Assembly (NCBI RefSeq): GCF_022009635.1
Contig: NZ_CP091716.1
Coordinates: 3,115,001 to 3,179,000 of the forward strand
Reading direction: 5' to 3'
Length of the DNA stretch: 64,000 bases
Origin: Variovorax paradoxus
GTDB taxonomy: Bacteria > Pseudomonadota > Gammaproteobacteria > Burkholderiales > Burkholderiaceae_C
Shown here piece by piece: positions 19,280-27,885 of this stretch; position 1 is the first letter of the stretch; each line of letters begins with the position of its first letter. Below the pieces are notes generated by a model that worked only from the letters and a program-made list of their open reading frames with translations, was not told where the DNA came from and did not search any database. The position numbers and the translations under genes were made by a program.

Positions 19280-19914
19280 GACGGCCACCGCAGCAGTTCA
19301 TCGACCAGCGCAGCGATTTCGCGCGCGGCGGCGCTGTCCGGCGCCGTCTCGCGTGCAAGCCGGCCAGCGGCCACGCTGTCGGCGAACACGATGCGCTGAT
19401 GCATTTCCGCGCGCAGCGCAGGCAGCGGCTGCTCGGCCAGCGCGCCACGTGCCTCGCGTCCGATTACGGTGGTGCTGACGCGCCGATTGATGACGAAGGC
19501 CGCGCGCAGCGCTGGCCGGAACACCTGCGCCTCGCGGATCAGCGCCACCATCTCGGCAGAAGCCCACAGGTCGTAGGGGCTGGGCTGAACCGGGATCAGC
19601 ACGCGCTCGGCCGCCAGCAGCGCGGAGCGCGCCAAGGCGGCGATGCGCGGCGGGCCGTCGATGACGACATGATCGGCCCGCCTGGCGAGTTCTGGTGCTT
19701 CCTGATGCAGCGTTTCGCGTGCGAGGCCCACGGCGCTGAACAGCCTTGGCAAACCTTGCTGGCTGCGGCGCTGTGTCCAGTCCAGCGCGGAGCCCTGTGG
19801 ATCGGCATCCAGCAGGATGACCGACTGCCCGCGCATCGCCAGCTCGCCGGCGATGTGGGTGGCGAGCGTGGTCTTGCCCACGCCGCCTTTTTGGTTCAGC
19901 AGCGCGACGATCAT
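19276..19914 (-). CDS. parA: ParA-family partition ATPase
   Basis: 212 residues, typical for small ParA proteins, starting MIVALLNQKGGVGKTTLATH with a deviant Walker A (KGGVGKTT, residues 9-16). LLDADPQGSALDW and VVIDGPPR supply the remaining nucleotide motifs. An upstream in-frame extension is rejected because the family begins at MIVALLNQKGG. ParA positions the excised or replicating element for segregation. First gene of a leftward chain ending in the relaxase. Confidence 0.93.
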   Translation of the reverse strand: MIVALLNQKGGVGKTTLATHIAGELAMRGQSVILLDADPQGSALDWTQRRSQQGLPRLFSAVGLARETLHQEAPELARRADHVVIDGPPRIAALARSALLAAERVLIPVQPSPYDLWASAEMVALIREAQVFRPALRAAFVINRRVSTTVIGREARGALAEQPLPALRAEMHQRIVFADSVAAGRLARETAPDSAAAREIAALVDELLRWPS

Positions 19915-20080
19915 GGCCTGGCCCTCCGCGTTGGAAAGCCTGGCTGTTGCAGCTGGATTTCGGGCAGCGTGGTGGTTGTCCACCGTGGCGCGGCGCTTCT
20001 ACTATCAGTTAGATGTTTTAAGTTAGGGAAGTTAAGGGAGGCCGAAACCCGCGCCAGCATTGGCTTTGCGGCCGATGGAC

Positions 20081-20143
20081 ACGCCTGATAGCACGATAGT
20101 CCCACGCCTGATAGCACGACACCGGGCACGCCTGATAGCACGA
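20081..20143. repeat. Iteron array: three direct repeats of ACGCCTGATAGCACGA
   Basis: Identical 16-mers start at 20,081, 20,104 and 20,128 (spacing 23 and 24 bases, about two helical turns). They lie between parA and the 3' end of repA. An AT-rich stretch (about 19,995-20,040) with AAGTTAGGGAAGTTAAGGG adjoins. This is the layout of an iteron-type replication origin bound by the neighbouring RepA. Confidence 0.8.
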
Positions 20144-20167
20144 GTCCGTCCACAGGGCGCGCACCGT

Positions 20168-21016
20168 TTATCCCCGTGCCGCGGACGGCACGGGACGCCC
20201 TGGCCGGAACGTCAGCAGCTCGGCGCCATCCAGCCGCTCGATGCCCAGGACGTAGCCCGGTAGCGACTGCCGCGCCACCAGGGCGCGCAGGTCGCAGGCG
20301 AAGTCGTAGGGCTTGGCCGTGCTGCCCGACTTGCGGTGCAGGTGCCGGAAGTCGAATTGCCAGCCGCCCGGCTGTCGCCCGCCGTGCTTGCGCACCAGAC
20401 GGTACAGCCACCGCTCGATCCCGCCCGTCAGCTGGAAATACGCCGGATCGATGGTCAGCACCAGCGCGGCATCGAGCACGCCCGCATAGAACCAGTCCGG
20501 CAGGATCAGCTCCAGCCCCAAGGGCGTGCCCTTGGCATCGGCCAGCTCCTTCCACTCGTTGATCCACGAGAAGCGATGCAGGCGCCGCCCAGTCGTCTCG
20601 CGGATCGACGTGGCCACCGTCGTGGATTGCAGGCGATCCAGCGCCGCCTTGAGGCGCTGGTAGTCTCGCAGCGACGTACCGCGCCCGATGAAGCGCAGGA
20701 TCTCGTAGGGCGTGGCCTGCATCAGCCGCGACGGGCGCAAGCCCGCGTCGCGGGCTTCCACGATCTGCGAAGCCGCCCAGATCAGCACGTCCGCGTCCCA
20801 AATCGTGGCGATGCCGTGCTCCTGCGTGCCCTCCACGCGGATCGTCACGCCGCTGGCCTGGAAGTCGATGGGCGCCGTGCGCCGCGACTTTGCCAGCGAG
20901 AAGAACGGAAAGGCCATCAGGTCCTGGCTGTCGCGCGGCGCCATGTTGCCCGGCAAGGCGCGGAACAGATCGAGCTGTTCGCGCTCCTGCCTGACTGCCC
21001 CGGATGGGCTGGACAT
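20168..21016 (-). CDS. repA: Replication initiator protein A (RepA, RPA family)
   Basis: 282 residues from MSSPSGAVRQEREQLDLF; a GTG at 21,034 is an alternative start. The sequence belongs to the RPA-type initiators, with DLMAFPFFSLAKSRRTAPID, IRVEGTQEHGIATIWDADVL and LQSTTVATSIRETTGRR as characteristic segments. It should bind the iterons just downstream and allow replication of the excised circle, stabilising it together with ParA/ParB. Confidence 0.9.
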   Translation of the reverse strand: MSSPSGAVRQEREQLDLFRALPGNMAPRDSQDLMAFPFFSLAKSRRTAPIDFQASGVTIRVEGTQEHGIATIWDADVLIWAASQIVEARDAGLRPSRLMQATPYEILRFIGRGTSLRDYQRLKAALDRLQSTTVATSIRETTGRRLHRFSWINEWKELADAKGTPLGLELILPDWFYAGVLDAALVLTIDPAYFQLTGGIERWLYRLVRKHGGRQPGGWQFDFRHLHRKSGSTAKPYDFACDLRALVARQSLPGYVLGIERLDGAELLTFRPGRPVPSAARG

Positions 21017-21042
21017 GGCGAAGGCCACCCGCACTCCAGCGA

Positions 21043-21324
21043 TCAGCGCGCACGGCTGTCCGCCGAGTGCTGCTCGGCGTATTCGGGATCGGACGTGCTC
21101 TCGAAGCTGCGATCCGCAGCCCAGGCATCGAGGTCGGCCACGGCGTACATGACGCGGCGGCCGAACTTGCGAAACTTGGGGCCGCCACCCAGCACGCGCT
21201 GCTTTTCCAGCGTGCGCGGCGACAGCCGCAGGTAATCGGCAGCCTCGTCGTTGGTGAGATAACGCTGCGGTTGCGCGGCAGCGGTCGAGACAGTAGCGGC
21301 AGGCCGCAAGGGAGCAGGACGCAT
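21043..21324 (-). CDS. AlpA/MerR-like helix-turn-helix regulator
   Basis: 93 residues; GGAGG lies 8 bases before ATG 21,324. The core RYLTNDEAADYLRLSPRTLE is an excisionase-type winged HTH, followed by GGGPKFRKFGRRVMYAVADL. Such proteins act as excision directionality factors or as activators of the rep/par operon. It ends 27 bases before repA on the same strand. Confidence 0.85.
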   Translation of the reverse strand: MRPAPLRPAATVSTAAAQPQRYLTNDEAADYLRLSPRTLEKQRVLGGGPKFRKFGRRVMYAVADLDAWAADRSFESTSDPEYAEQHSADSRAR

Positions 21325-21407
21325 GGTGAGAACCTCCATCGGTTGCAGGGCTCCGGCCACACAGCGCAACCGGATGGAGGCAGTCTCAGAAAACGAAGCC
21401 CTCGTGC

Positions 21408-22157
21408 TCAGGGTCGTTTTGCGCTCTCTTCAAAACGACCCTTCTCAAGCGGCGGCAGTTGTGCTAGGCGGCGATAGCCGCCGCGCATCAGCGCATCGCC
21501 GCGCCGCACCAGGCGGCGCACCTTGGAGCGCAGGCCGCCGTCGCTGTACCAACCAGCTGCGGCATCCGCGCCGAACAAGCCTTCAGCTACGTCGCGTAAG
21601 GACGCACCCGCCAGGGTCGCATCGAGCGCCTGCAGGGTGTGCAGCTCCAGCAGCGCCGCAGGCGGTGGCCTGGGCCGCGCCATTGGCGCAGGCGTGTCGG
21701 GCACATGCGTGGTGCCGTGACCGCGGTGGGCGTAAGCCACGGCCATGCCGTCCTCCAGGCCAGGCGCCAGCGCATAGCGCAGGCAATGGCCTGAACTGCG
21801 CGCGATCAGCGCCAGGCCCTTGCCGTCATGCAGCAGCTGCTTGTGACCGGGGATGCACCAGAAGGCGAAGGCCGCAGCGTCAGGCGGCGGATCGGCATCC
21901 GGGTGGAGCTGCACCACGGCTTCATGGCCAGGCAGCCAGGCCGGATGCGCGTCACGCGCATCCAGGGCCGGGTCTTCCAGCAGACGCAAGCCCCAGCGAT
22001 GCGCAGCATCGAGGCGGCGCGCACGGTGGAGCCAGTCAAGCCGGTAATCGGGATGGCGGCGCAGATACTCCCAGGCCAGTGCCAGCGTATCCAGGCACAG
22101 CACGTAGAGGTAGGCGGCAGTCGGATACCAGTGCGCGAGGTGGTGCGGTTCGGCCAT
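21408..22157 (-). CDS. DUF2285 domain-containing element protein
   Basis: 249 residues. The N-terminal region (about 10-45, YVLCLDTLALAWEYLRRHPDYR) is the conserved regulator-like domain of this family. The C-terminal DUF2285 domain follows with LRDVAEGLFGADAAAGWYSD and SKVRRLVRRGDALMRGGYRR, a probable DNA-binding helix set. Tn4371-type elements carry this gene beside alpA and repA. Precise function is unknown; regulation of the replication/partition genes is inferred. Confidence 0.85.
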   Translation of the reverse strand: MAEPHHLAHWYPTAAYLYVLCLDTLALAWEYLRRHPDYRLDWLHRARRLDAAHRWGLRLLEDPALDARDAHPAWLPGHEAVVQLHPDADPPPDAAAFAFWCIPGHKQLLHDGKGLALIARSSGHCLRYALAPGLEDGMAVAYAHRGHGTTHVPDTPAPMARPRPPPAALLELHTLQALDATLAGASLRDVAEGLFGADAAAGWYSDGGLRSKVRRLVRRGDALMRGGYRRLAQLPPLEKGRFEESAKRP

Positions 22158-22498
22158 GACGCAAACTCCCGTAGAGCAGGACGGCCGTCACCGGTTTCAC
22201 ACGCAAACGTCACCGCATCGAACTAGCATCCAATCGTGAATAAGCTGGTAGATTAGTAACTTGCGTGTCAAGACGAAAAGCATCCGATGGATTGCGTGGA
22301 TCGTCTGAATGCGACGGTGGCGCGCGAGGAAATGCGGCCTCCTGCGATACCCACCGTGCCCGATGGCACGGCCGGCATCATGACTGTTTGCGTCAGGATG
22401 GCACCGGTTTGGTGCAACAGTGCGAACTAAGACCTGACAGGTCTGAAGCAAGACCGAAATAGTCTCAATGCGCCCGGCTAGACCGTGGCGCGAACGGC
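22158..22498. promoter_or_regulatory. Intergenic region with AGACCT palindrome
   Basis: 341 bases upstream of the DUF2285-repA-parA run. The AT-rich segment near 22,205-22,265 is the best place for its leftward promoter. At 22,430-22,444 a perfect 6-bp inverted repeat with 3-bp centre, AGACCTGACAGGTCT, could be an operator. No gene is evident. Confidence 0.45.
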
Positions 22499-22846
22499 TC
22501 AATCGAGGACGGAACCGTTCTCCTTAGCCAGCCGCAGGTACTCCGACAACGGGCGCACCGCCCGGAAATACCGATCCCGCATGACGGGTTGCTGGCGTGG
22601 CCCGACGATGGAAGCCAGGTCGGAAAGTTTCACCGTCCCCAACTCGGGCATGCTGATTCCCAGGTCGATCAGGCCGTAGGCCGTGTCGCCATCGACGGGA
22701 TCGAGCGAAGTCAGCAGCCAGGTGGCGTGCGCATCTGGCGTGAACAACCGCACCACGGGCAACGGGTCATTGGCCAAGCCAGCGGCCCGGACCCGGCCGT
22801 GTTCCAGCAGTTGCTTGCGCTCGTCCTCGGTGATGAGCCGGTTCAT
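22499..22846 (-). CDS. DUF2958 domain-containing protein (copy 1)
   Basis: 115 residues from MNRLITEDERKQLLEHG, with GAGGGGG before ATG 22,846. PVVRLFTPDAHATWLLTSLD and AYGLIDLGISMPELG are DUF2958 hallmarks. Function is unknown; the family occurs on many plasmids and ICEs. A paralogue lies at 30,430. Divergent from the XRE regulator. Confidence 0.87.
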   Translation of the reverse strand: MNRLITEDERKQLLEHGRVRAAGLANDPLPVVRLFTPDAHATWLLTSLDPVDGDTAYGLIDLGISMPELGTVKLSDLASIVGPRQQPVMRDRYFRAVRPLSEYLRLAKENGSVLD

Positions 22847-23006
22847 AGATACCCCCTCATTCGTACAAAACCGCCGAAGAGTGAAAGCGCAGAACCGTAT
22901 CGGCGGGTTTGAGGAAAGGCACGCAAGCGGCTTTGCGCTTCCGTCCAAAACCGCAGATACGGATTTCCGTAAAAGCACAAAAGCGGTAGGTTTACATGAA
23001 TGAACA

Positions 23007-23027
23007 CTATAGGTTGTAGTCCTATAG
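23007..23027. promoter_or_regulatory. Inverted repeat CTATAGG-N7-CCTATAG, probable XRE operator
   Basis: A perfect 7-bp inverted repeat centred 53 bases upstream of the XRE start in the divergent DUF2958/XRE intergenic region. Controller-type XRE proteins bind such symmetric boxes to autoregulate; the link is inferred from position. Confidence 0.6.
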
Positions 23028-23069
23028 GGCGCAATCGACTGTCATCTTGGATTTTGGGGAGATCCAAGG

Positions 23070-23363
23070 TTGGCAGCGAAACATACATTGTCGGAGGCAC
23101 TAAAGACCATCAGGAAAGCGCGTGGATTGAGCCAGGAGGCGTTCTCCGACGTGTCCAGCCGCACCTACATGAGTACGCTGGAGCGCGACCTCAAAAGTCC
23201 GACCCTGAACAAGCTCGCCGAGCTGTGCGAGGTCATGGAGATCCACCCGCTCACGCTGCTGACGCTGGCCTATGCCGGCGACGACCTGCAGCAGGTCGAT
23301 CAACTGCTGGCGCAGGTGCGCCAGCAGTTGGAGACTGTGACGAAGAAGAGTGACACGCCATAG
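23070..23363 (+). CDS. XRE-family HTH regulator, controller-protein-like
   Basis: 97 residues starting at TTG 23,070 after GGGGAG; no ATG alternative fits the domain. The Cro/C1-type HTH covers residues 7-65 (SEALKTIRKARGLSQEAFSD, then YMSTLERDLKSPTLNKLAEL), close to restriction-modification controller proteins. A leucine/glutamine-rich tail may dimerise. Likely a regulator of the element's own genes. A structured repeat follows immediately. Confidence 0.85.
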   Translation: MAAKHTLSEALKTIRKARGLSQEAFSDVSSRTYMSTLERDLKSPTLNKLAELCEVMEIHPLTLLTLAYAGDDLQQVDQLLAQVRQQLETVTKKSDTP

Positions 23364-23386
23364 CGTGCGACGTCGCTGGCGTGGCC

Positions 23387-23590
23387 GATCCGGCGCCGCC
23401 GGTTCGGGGACTGCAGGGGCGCCAAGCATCGCGCGGCGGGGATAGGCCGCAGGGCTTTCCCCGGGAAGCAAGCGAAGCGCGCAGCGCCGTAGGCGCGAAG
23501 GCGTGAGGGATTGAAGCCGGATGGCCGTGACGGCGAAGTCGGCACGGGGCGCAGCCCGCAAAGCCCGGCGGTGCAAGGCACCGACACGCC
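23387..23590 (+). repeat. Structured intergenic repeat, copy A
   Basis: About 200 bases sharing extended identity with copies at 24,610 and 29,965. It contains an imperfect hairpin at 23,438-23,462 (GGGG...CCCC), a short GCGCC-GTA-GGCGC hairpin at 23,484-23,496, and the shared tail TTGAAGCCGGATGGCCGTGA. No protein reading is conserved among the copies. Confidence 0.75.
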
Positions 23591-23728
23591 CGGCCATTCT
23601 TGCAACCGAAGGCTGCAACGCCCAGGAAGCAACTCGACACGGCGCAACCCAGGCGATGGTGTCGCCTCCTTGAAGTGCCGCGAAGGCAGCACTGCGCCCC
23701 GCCGCGGTGGACGGGGCGCTGGCGGCCG

Positions 23729-24043
23729 TCAGGCCGCCTGGGGCTTGCTGCGCGACCAGATCAAGTCGTGCGTGCCGTTCTCGCCTTCGATTAGCCGGGC
23801 ATAGACCGTTGCCGGAAACGAAGGATCATCCAGGGTCACAGAGATGTACTCCCGCCCAGCTTCGCTGGTCTTCTTCCACGCCGCGCCGATGTCGTGACTG
23901 GCCGCCTGCAGGCGGAAGTCCGGGGCCTTCTCGTTGTCGCCCTTGTCGTTGGGCACCAGCTTGACCTTGACGTTGAGCGTCAGGGTGCGAAGCGTGCCGG
24001 TGAAGCCGTCTTTGTCTGCGGTGAAGGTGCCGATGTTGGCCAT
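23729..24043 (-). CDS. DUF736 domain-containing protein
   Basis: 104 residues starting [20 protein letters not shown] with AAAGGAGATC before the ATG, the standard start of DUF736. [33 protein letters not shown] and [15 protein letters not shown] are family blocks. It is a small β-rich protein present on ICEs and plasmids; function is unknown. It is convergent with the XRE gene across repeat copy A and about 790 bases from the next leftward gene. Confidence 0.93.
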   Translation of the reverse strand: MANIGTFTADKDGFTGTLRTLTLNVKVKLVPNDKGDNEKAPDFRLQAASHDIGAAWKKTSEAGREYISVTLDDPSFPATVYARLIEGENGTHDLIWSRSKPQAA

Positions 24044-24609
24044 GATGGATCTCCTTTTGGTGGAACAAGGTTCGCGCCCATCGCGTCCTTGTTGTGATCC
24101 GGCCGGCGGGGGACGGGCGGGCTGCACCGCTTGCGGGCGCAACGCAGTGGAGCACCGGGAGGAGAAAACAATTTGGCCCGCGAGGAATCTGCGCAGCAGA
24201 GGGGAAATTGTTTTCGCTGGACGGTTGCAGCCATGAAGCCCGAGGCGCAGCCGCGCCACCGCCAGGATTCACAACAACACAAGGACGCCTTGGGCCGAAC
24301 CGCACCGAACGGAGGCAGGGCCGGCTCGGCATCCCCGCACAAAGGCTGCACCGGCTCGCCCACTGACGCGGGCCAGGTCAACCACCCGACGACAAGCGAA
24401 AACGCCCCGGCCGCACCGAGCGGCGCCGGTCTTGAGGCGTGGCGTGGAAGCTCCATAGCGAGGCCGGGCGGGCTGTCCGTGAACCGTCCTTCGTGACGTG
24501 ATGGGTGAGAACCTCCAGCGTTGAGGACGGCACCGATTCGCACAACCTGCCGCAGCAAGCTCCAGCGTGTTCGCCAACCCGTCCATTGCGGCGAGGCACT
24601 GGCCGGCCC
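24044..24609. other. Long non-coding leader upstream of DUF736 with perfect inverted repeat
   Basis: About 570 bases without a credible gene. GAAAACAATTT (24,164-24,174) and its exact reverse complement (24,205-24,215) form an 11-bp inverted repeat around a 30-base loop, unusually AT-rich for this GC-rich element. It could be a transcriptional control or DNA-processing site. The rest resembles degenerate pieces of the element's structured repeats. Confidence 0.5.
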
Positions 24610-24810
24610 GATCCGGCACAGCCGGTTCGGTGGTATCGAGGGGCGCCAAGCCTGCGCGGCGGGGATGGGCCTTGCGCCCATCCCCTGGAGGCAAGCGCAG
24701 CGCGCAGCGCCGCAGGCGCGAAGGCGTGAGGGATTGAAGCCGGATGGCCGTGACGCCGGAGTCGGCACGGGGCGCAGCCCGAAAGCCCGGCGGCGCAACT
24801 CGCCGACACG
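24610..24810 (+). repeat. Structured intergenic repeat, copy B
   Basis: Same family as copy A. Here the main hairpin is perfect: GGGGATGGGC (24,661-24,670) pairs with GCCCATCCCC (24,676-24,685) across a 5-base loop. A GCGCC-GCA-GGCGC hairpin and the tail TTGAAGCCGGATGGCCGTGA follow. Confidence 0.75.
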
Positions 24811-24830
24811 CTCACCTCACGCTGTCATTC

Positions 24831-25292
24831 TTAAAGCGCGCGAATGGAAACGTAGGCAACCTTCCCATCCGTGGAAAACCGCACTTCGTCAACCCAAGAT
24901 CCAGCAACTCCGGGATGGTCAGCGCTTTCGAGCGTGACATTTGGCGGGAGACTCAGAACGCTTCTCGCAATCTCCCTAACGCGCGCCGTGTCACCGACAG
25001 AGGTGTTGAAAGACCCCCTGTCGTGACGAGAACCATCGTCATTCCATGAGGCCTGCATACCTTTTGAGCTGGTGTGCTTGCTCCTTGCAATGTGGATGTG
25101 ACGTTTCAAGGGAATGCTTGGATTTTCCGGGTCAACACGGTACATCCAGTCTTTATGCCCAGAATGTTCCCATCGGCTTTCCAATGTGATTTGCAGGCCG
25201 CAGCGCTTCAAAATTTCCGACGTGACTTCAATCAAAATTTCGTCCGGATCTTTCTCTGCGTCAAGGTCCTTCAAAATATCAGCAAGCTTCAT
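24831..25292 (-). CDS. Hypothetical protein, possibly DUF6367-like
   Basis: 153 residues from MKLADILKDLDAEKDPDEIL. The middle holds a polar block, KDWMYRVDPENPSIP, RHIHIARSKHTSSKG and ASWNDDGSRHDRGSFN, rich in His, Arg and Trp. This recalls a small family of unknown function (DUF6367), but I am not certain. It has no signal peptide or membrane segment. Codon use is less GC-rich than its neighbours, so it may be a late acquisition within the element. Confidence 0.7.
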   Translation of the reverse strand: MKLADILKDLDAEKDPDEILIEVTSEILKRCGLQITLESRWEHSGHKDWMYRVDPENPSIPLKRHIHIARSKHTSSKGMQASWNDDGSRHDRGSFNTSVGDTARVREIARSVLSLPPNVTLESADHPGVAGSWVDEVRFSTDGKVAYVSIRAL

Positions 25293-25424
25293 CTAGATTC
25301 CCTCCTGAAGACACTGTTTTACAAACATGAAGCAAGCAATATGAGGGGGCCAGCCGAAATCTCAATGCCGCACTGAGCCATTGCGAAGGCTGCGGCGTTC
25401 TGATTGGGCTATTGGCCTTCAACA

Positions 25425-25500
25425 CCGGGCGCGGCCACCGCCGCGCCCGGATTTTTTGAAGTTCACCGCGCCCAGGGCGGAACGGCCTGGGCGCGGTGTT
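25425..25500. terminator. Tandem hairpins between element genes
   Basis: CCGGGCGCGG (25,425-25,434) pairs with CCGCGCCCGG (25,441-25,450) and is followed by ATTTTTTG, an intrinsic terminator for rightward transcription. A second perfect 13-bp hairpin (CACCGCGCCCAGG/CCTGGGCGCGGTG, about 25,463-25,497) lies just downstream of the leftward gene at 25,509 and probably ends that operon. Confidence 0.7.
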
Positions 25501-25508
25501 GACGACGG

Positions 25509-25718
25509 TTATTCCTTCGTCTCGATGATCCACCACATGGCGCGCACCAAAGCGCGGCCCGTGATGGGGTGAATATCGGTGAGGTCTGCGCGGGCCGTCC
25601 AGCCCGAGGGCGGGCGGTAGCCGCGCACGTCGCCATCGCCGTGCCAGCGGCGAGCGCGTACCGTGCCGGGGGAGTAGATCGCCGCCATGCGCGGGCGGCT
25701 GGTGGTGGTGCGGGTCAT
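25509..25718 (-). CDS. Small conserved element protein, function unknown
   Basis: 69 residues from MTRTTTSRPRMAAIYSPGTV with AGGAGCACC before the ATG. The central YRPPSGWTARADLTDIHPIT and C-terminal RALVRAMWWIIE are not a domain I can name. It follows the ParB-like gene by 62 bases on the same strand and looks like the last gene of the DUF932-ParB operon. Confidence 0.65.
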   Translation of the reverse strand: MTRTTTSRPRMAAIYSPGTVRARRWHGDGDVRGYRPPSGWTARADLTDIHPITGRALVRAMWWIIETKE

Positions 25719-25780
25719 GGGGGGTGCTCCTGACAGCGAAGCGCCCCGGTCGAGGCCGGGGCGCGCGCCTTCAGCGCGGG

Positions 25781-27820
25781 TCAAGCGGCCAACACTTCAG
25801 TGGGTTCATCCGCCTCGGTGGCGACTTCCTCCGCACCGTCCTGCGGGCCTTTCTCGGGCCCGTCTTCCGTCTTGAAGATGGCAGGCATCCAACCCTTGCC
25901 GTTCACCAGCCGCTCGGCCTCGCTGGCAATGTCGGCCTTCTTGAGCTTCGCCAGCCGATTGACGCTCTCGGGCGCAAATTCGCCCACGGCTTGCAGAACC
26001 ACCACCTTCGGAACGTGCTTGAAATACCCTTCGGCGGTCGGCTTCCACCATGCGGCCATATCGAGGCCCACGGCCTGCGCCAGTTCCGCACCGGGTTGCT
26101 GCGCCGTGGCGCGCGGTGTCACCACATCAACCGTCGAGGCCACGCACACCGCCAGCAACTTGACCAACTCGCCTTGCTCCATCGCCAGCAGCGCGGCGAA
26201 CAGTTCGGCACTGTCCTCGGGTAGCTTGCCGCTCCATGCCTCTTGCAATTCGCGCAGTGCCACGGCGGCAGGCGATTCCGGCCAGTCCGGGGCCATGCCT
26301 TCCAGCCGGTCCTGCACCGTGAGGCGCACGCCCAGCGGTAGATCGTGGCCGTAGTAGCGGCCTCGCAAGACGGTCTGCACCATGCCATGCATCAGCGCGG
26401 CCAGTGCGACTTGCGGATGCTGGGCCACTTCGATTTGCAGCGCAGCGGTGCGATGGGCGCTCAGGCGCTGGGCCAGCCGGTCGGAAATCGCTGCGGCCTT
26501 GGGCGCTTCGTCTTCCTCGCCTTCGTCATCGCTGGCAGCATCCGCGCCACTGAACCCTAGGCGCAGCTTTTCGAGCGTGCGCAGCGCCTTGGCCTCGGCC
26601 TCGCGCAGCAGCCCGCGATGAATCACGGCCTCGCCGTTGCGGTCAATGGTGACGATGGCCCCGGCTGCGGCCTTCACGTTCGCGGCATATCCCTGCAAGC
26701 CATCCTCCAGCGCCTGCAACTGCTCGCCCAGCCGCTCGCCTTCCTCTTGCAGCGCGTCGGCCTTGTCCTCGTCCTCGGCGTCCACCGCGGCATCCACCGC
26801 TTCGGCGACCTCCTGCATCTTGGCTTGCAGCTTCTCGATGCGCTGCGCTTCGCGCTTGTTGGGTTCGCGCCGCTCTCTCGGAGCACGCTGGAAGGCGTGC
26901 AGGTCAGCGTGGGTCACGCCCGGCGTGGCATCGGCCCAAGCCCAGCCCTCGGCCTTCACTTCGGCGGCGATGCCCGCCAGCTTGTCTTGTGCCAGCCGTT
27001 CCAGCAGCGCGGCGTCGGTCAGGTACACGCCCGTATCACCTTCCGCGAACAGGTCGCGGCGGATGCCGCCGCTTGCGGCTTCGTAGCTGTCCAGTCCGAC
27101 GAAGCGCACCAGAGGATGGTGGTAAGCGTCAATCTCGCGCTCGGTGAGGCGTTCGCGCAGCGCGGACGGCTGACGTTGCCATTGCGGCGCATCGTAAAAC
27201 GCGCTTTCCTGCGCGGCGTGGTCGTCGGTGATGGAAAGGGCCATCAGTTGGTCAAGGCTCACGGCGTCGGCCCGGTAGTCCGCCATCAGGCGCGGCGAGA
27301 CGTTCGCCAGCTTCAAACGGCGCTGCACCACCAGCGGCGTGACGGAGAAATCCGCTGCAATGTCCTCAATCGGTCGGCCTTCGGCCACCAGCGCCGCGAA
27401 GGCTTCAAACTGGTCGGCCGGGTGCATGGCTTCGCGCTGCACGTTCTCGGTGAGGCTCGCCGTGCGTGCGGTGCCATCGGCCACCTGCAGGCAAGGCACG
27501 TCCCAATCCTTGGCGATGCGGTGCTTTTTCGCCAGCAACTTCAATGCGGCCAGCCTGCGCCCACCGGCCACCACCTCGTAATGCAGGCCATCGGCGGCGG
27601 GAATCACGATCAGGTTTTGCAGCAGGCCCACGCGCTGAATGGACGCGGCCAGTTCAGGGATGGACATGCGCGGGACAGCCTTGCGCACGTTGCGGCCCGT
27701 GGGACGCAGCACCAACCGCGAGAGCGGAACCAGAATCATGTGCTTGCTCGGGTCGGCGGCTTGCAGCACATTGGCGCGGGTGTCGAGGGCTTGGGTTTCG
27801 ATGTAGGTAACGGCGTTCAT
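25781..27820 (-). CDS. parB: ParB/RepB/Spo0J-family protein, long form
   Basis: 679 residues from MNAVTYIETQALDTRANVL. The ParB N-terminal domain (about 30-140) includes VPLSRLVLRPTGRNVRK, YEVVAGGRRLAALKLLA and ENVQREAMHPADQFEAF. The HTH region (about 150-200, IEDIAADFSVTPLVVQRRLK) is followed by a long extension with a charged coiled coil near 330-400. This long ParB-like form is typical of Tn4371-type and related elements. It may do more than partition, since ParA lies 6 kb away with its own small partner. Confidence 0.9.
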   Translation of the reverse strand: MNAVTYIETQALDTRANVLQAADPSKHMILVPLSRLVLRPTGRNVRKAVPRMSIPELAASIQRVGLLQNLIVIPAADGLHYEVVAGGRRLAALKLLAKKHRIAKDWDVPCLQVADGTARTASLTENVQREAMHPADQFEAFAALVAEGRPIEDIAADFSVTPLVVQRRLKLANVSPRLMADYRADAVSLDQLMALSITDDHAAQESAFYDAPQWQRQPSALRERLTEREIDAYHHPLVRFVGLDSYEAASGGIRRDLFAEGDTGVYLTDAALLERLAQDKLAGIAAEVKAEGWAWADATPGVTHADLHAFQRAPRERREPNKREAQRIEKLQAKMQEVAEAVDAAVDAEDEDKADALQEEGERLGEQLQALEDGLQGYAANVKAAAGAIVTIDRNGEAVIHRGLLREAEAKALRTLEKLRLGFSGADAASDDEGEEDEAPKAAAISDRLAQRLSAHRTAALQIEVAQHPQVALAALMHGMVQTVLRGRYYGHDLPLGVRLTVQDRLEGMAPDWPESPAAVALRELQEAWSGKLPEDSAELFAALLAMEQGELVKLLAVCVASTVDVVTPRATAQQPGAELAQAVGLDMAAWWKPTAEGYFKHVPKVVVLQAVGEFAPESVNRLAKLKKADIASEAERLVNGKGWMPAIFKTEDGPEKGPQDGAEEVATEADEPTEVLAA

Positions 27821-27885
27821 GGTGAATCTCCAATCGAGTGAAGCAAGGGAATGGAGGGGAAACCGCCCCTCCGGCGGGGGAACGG

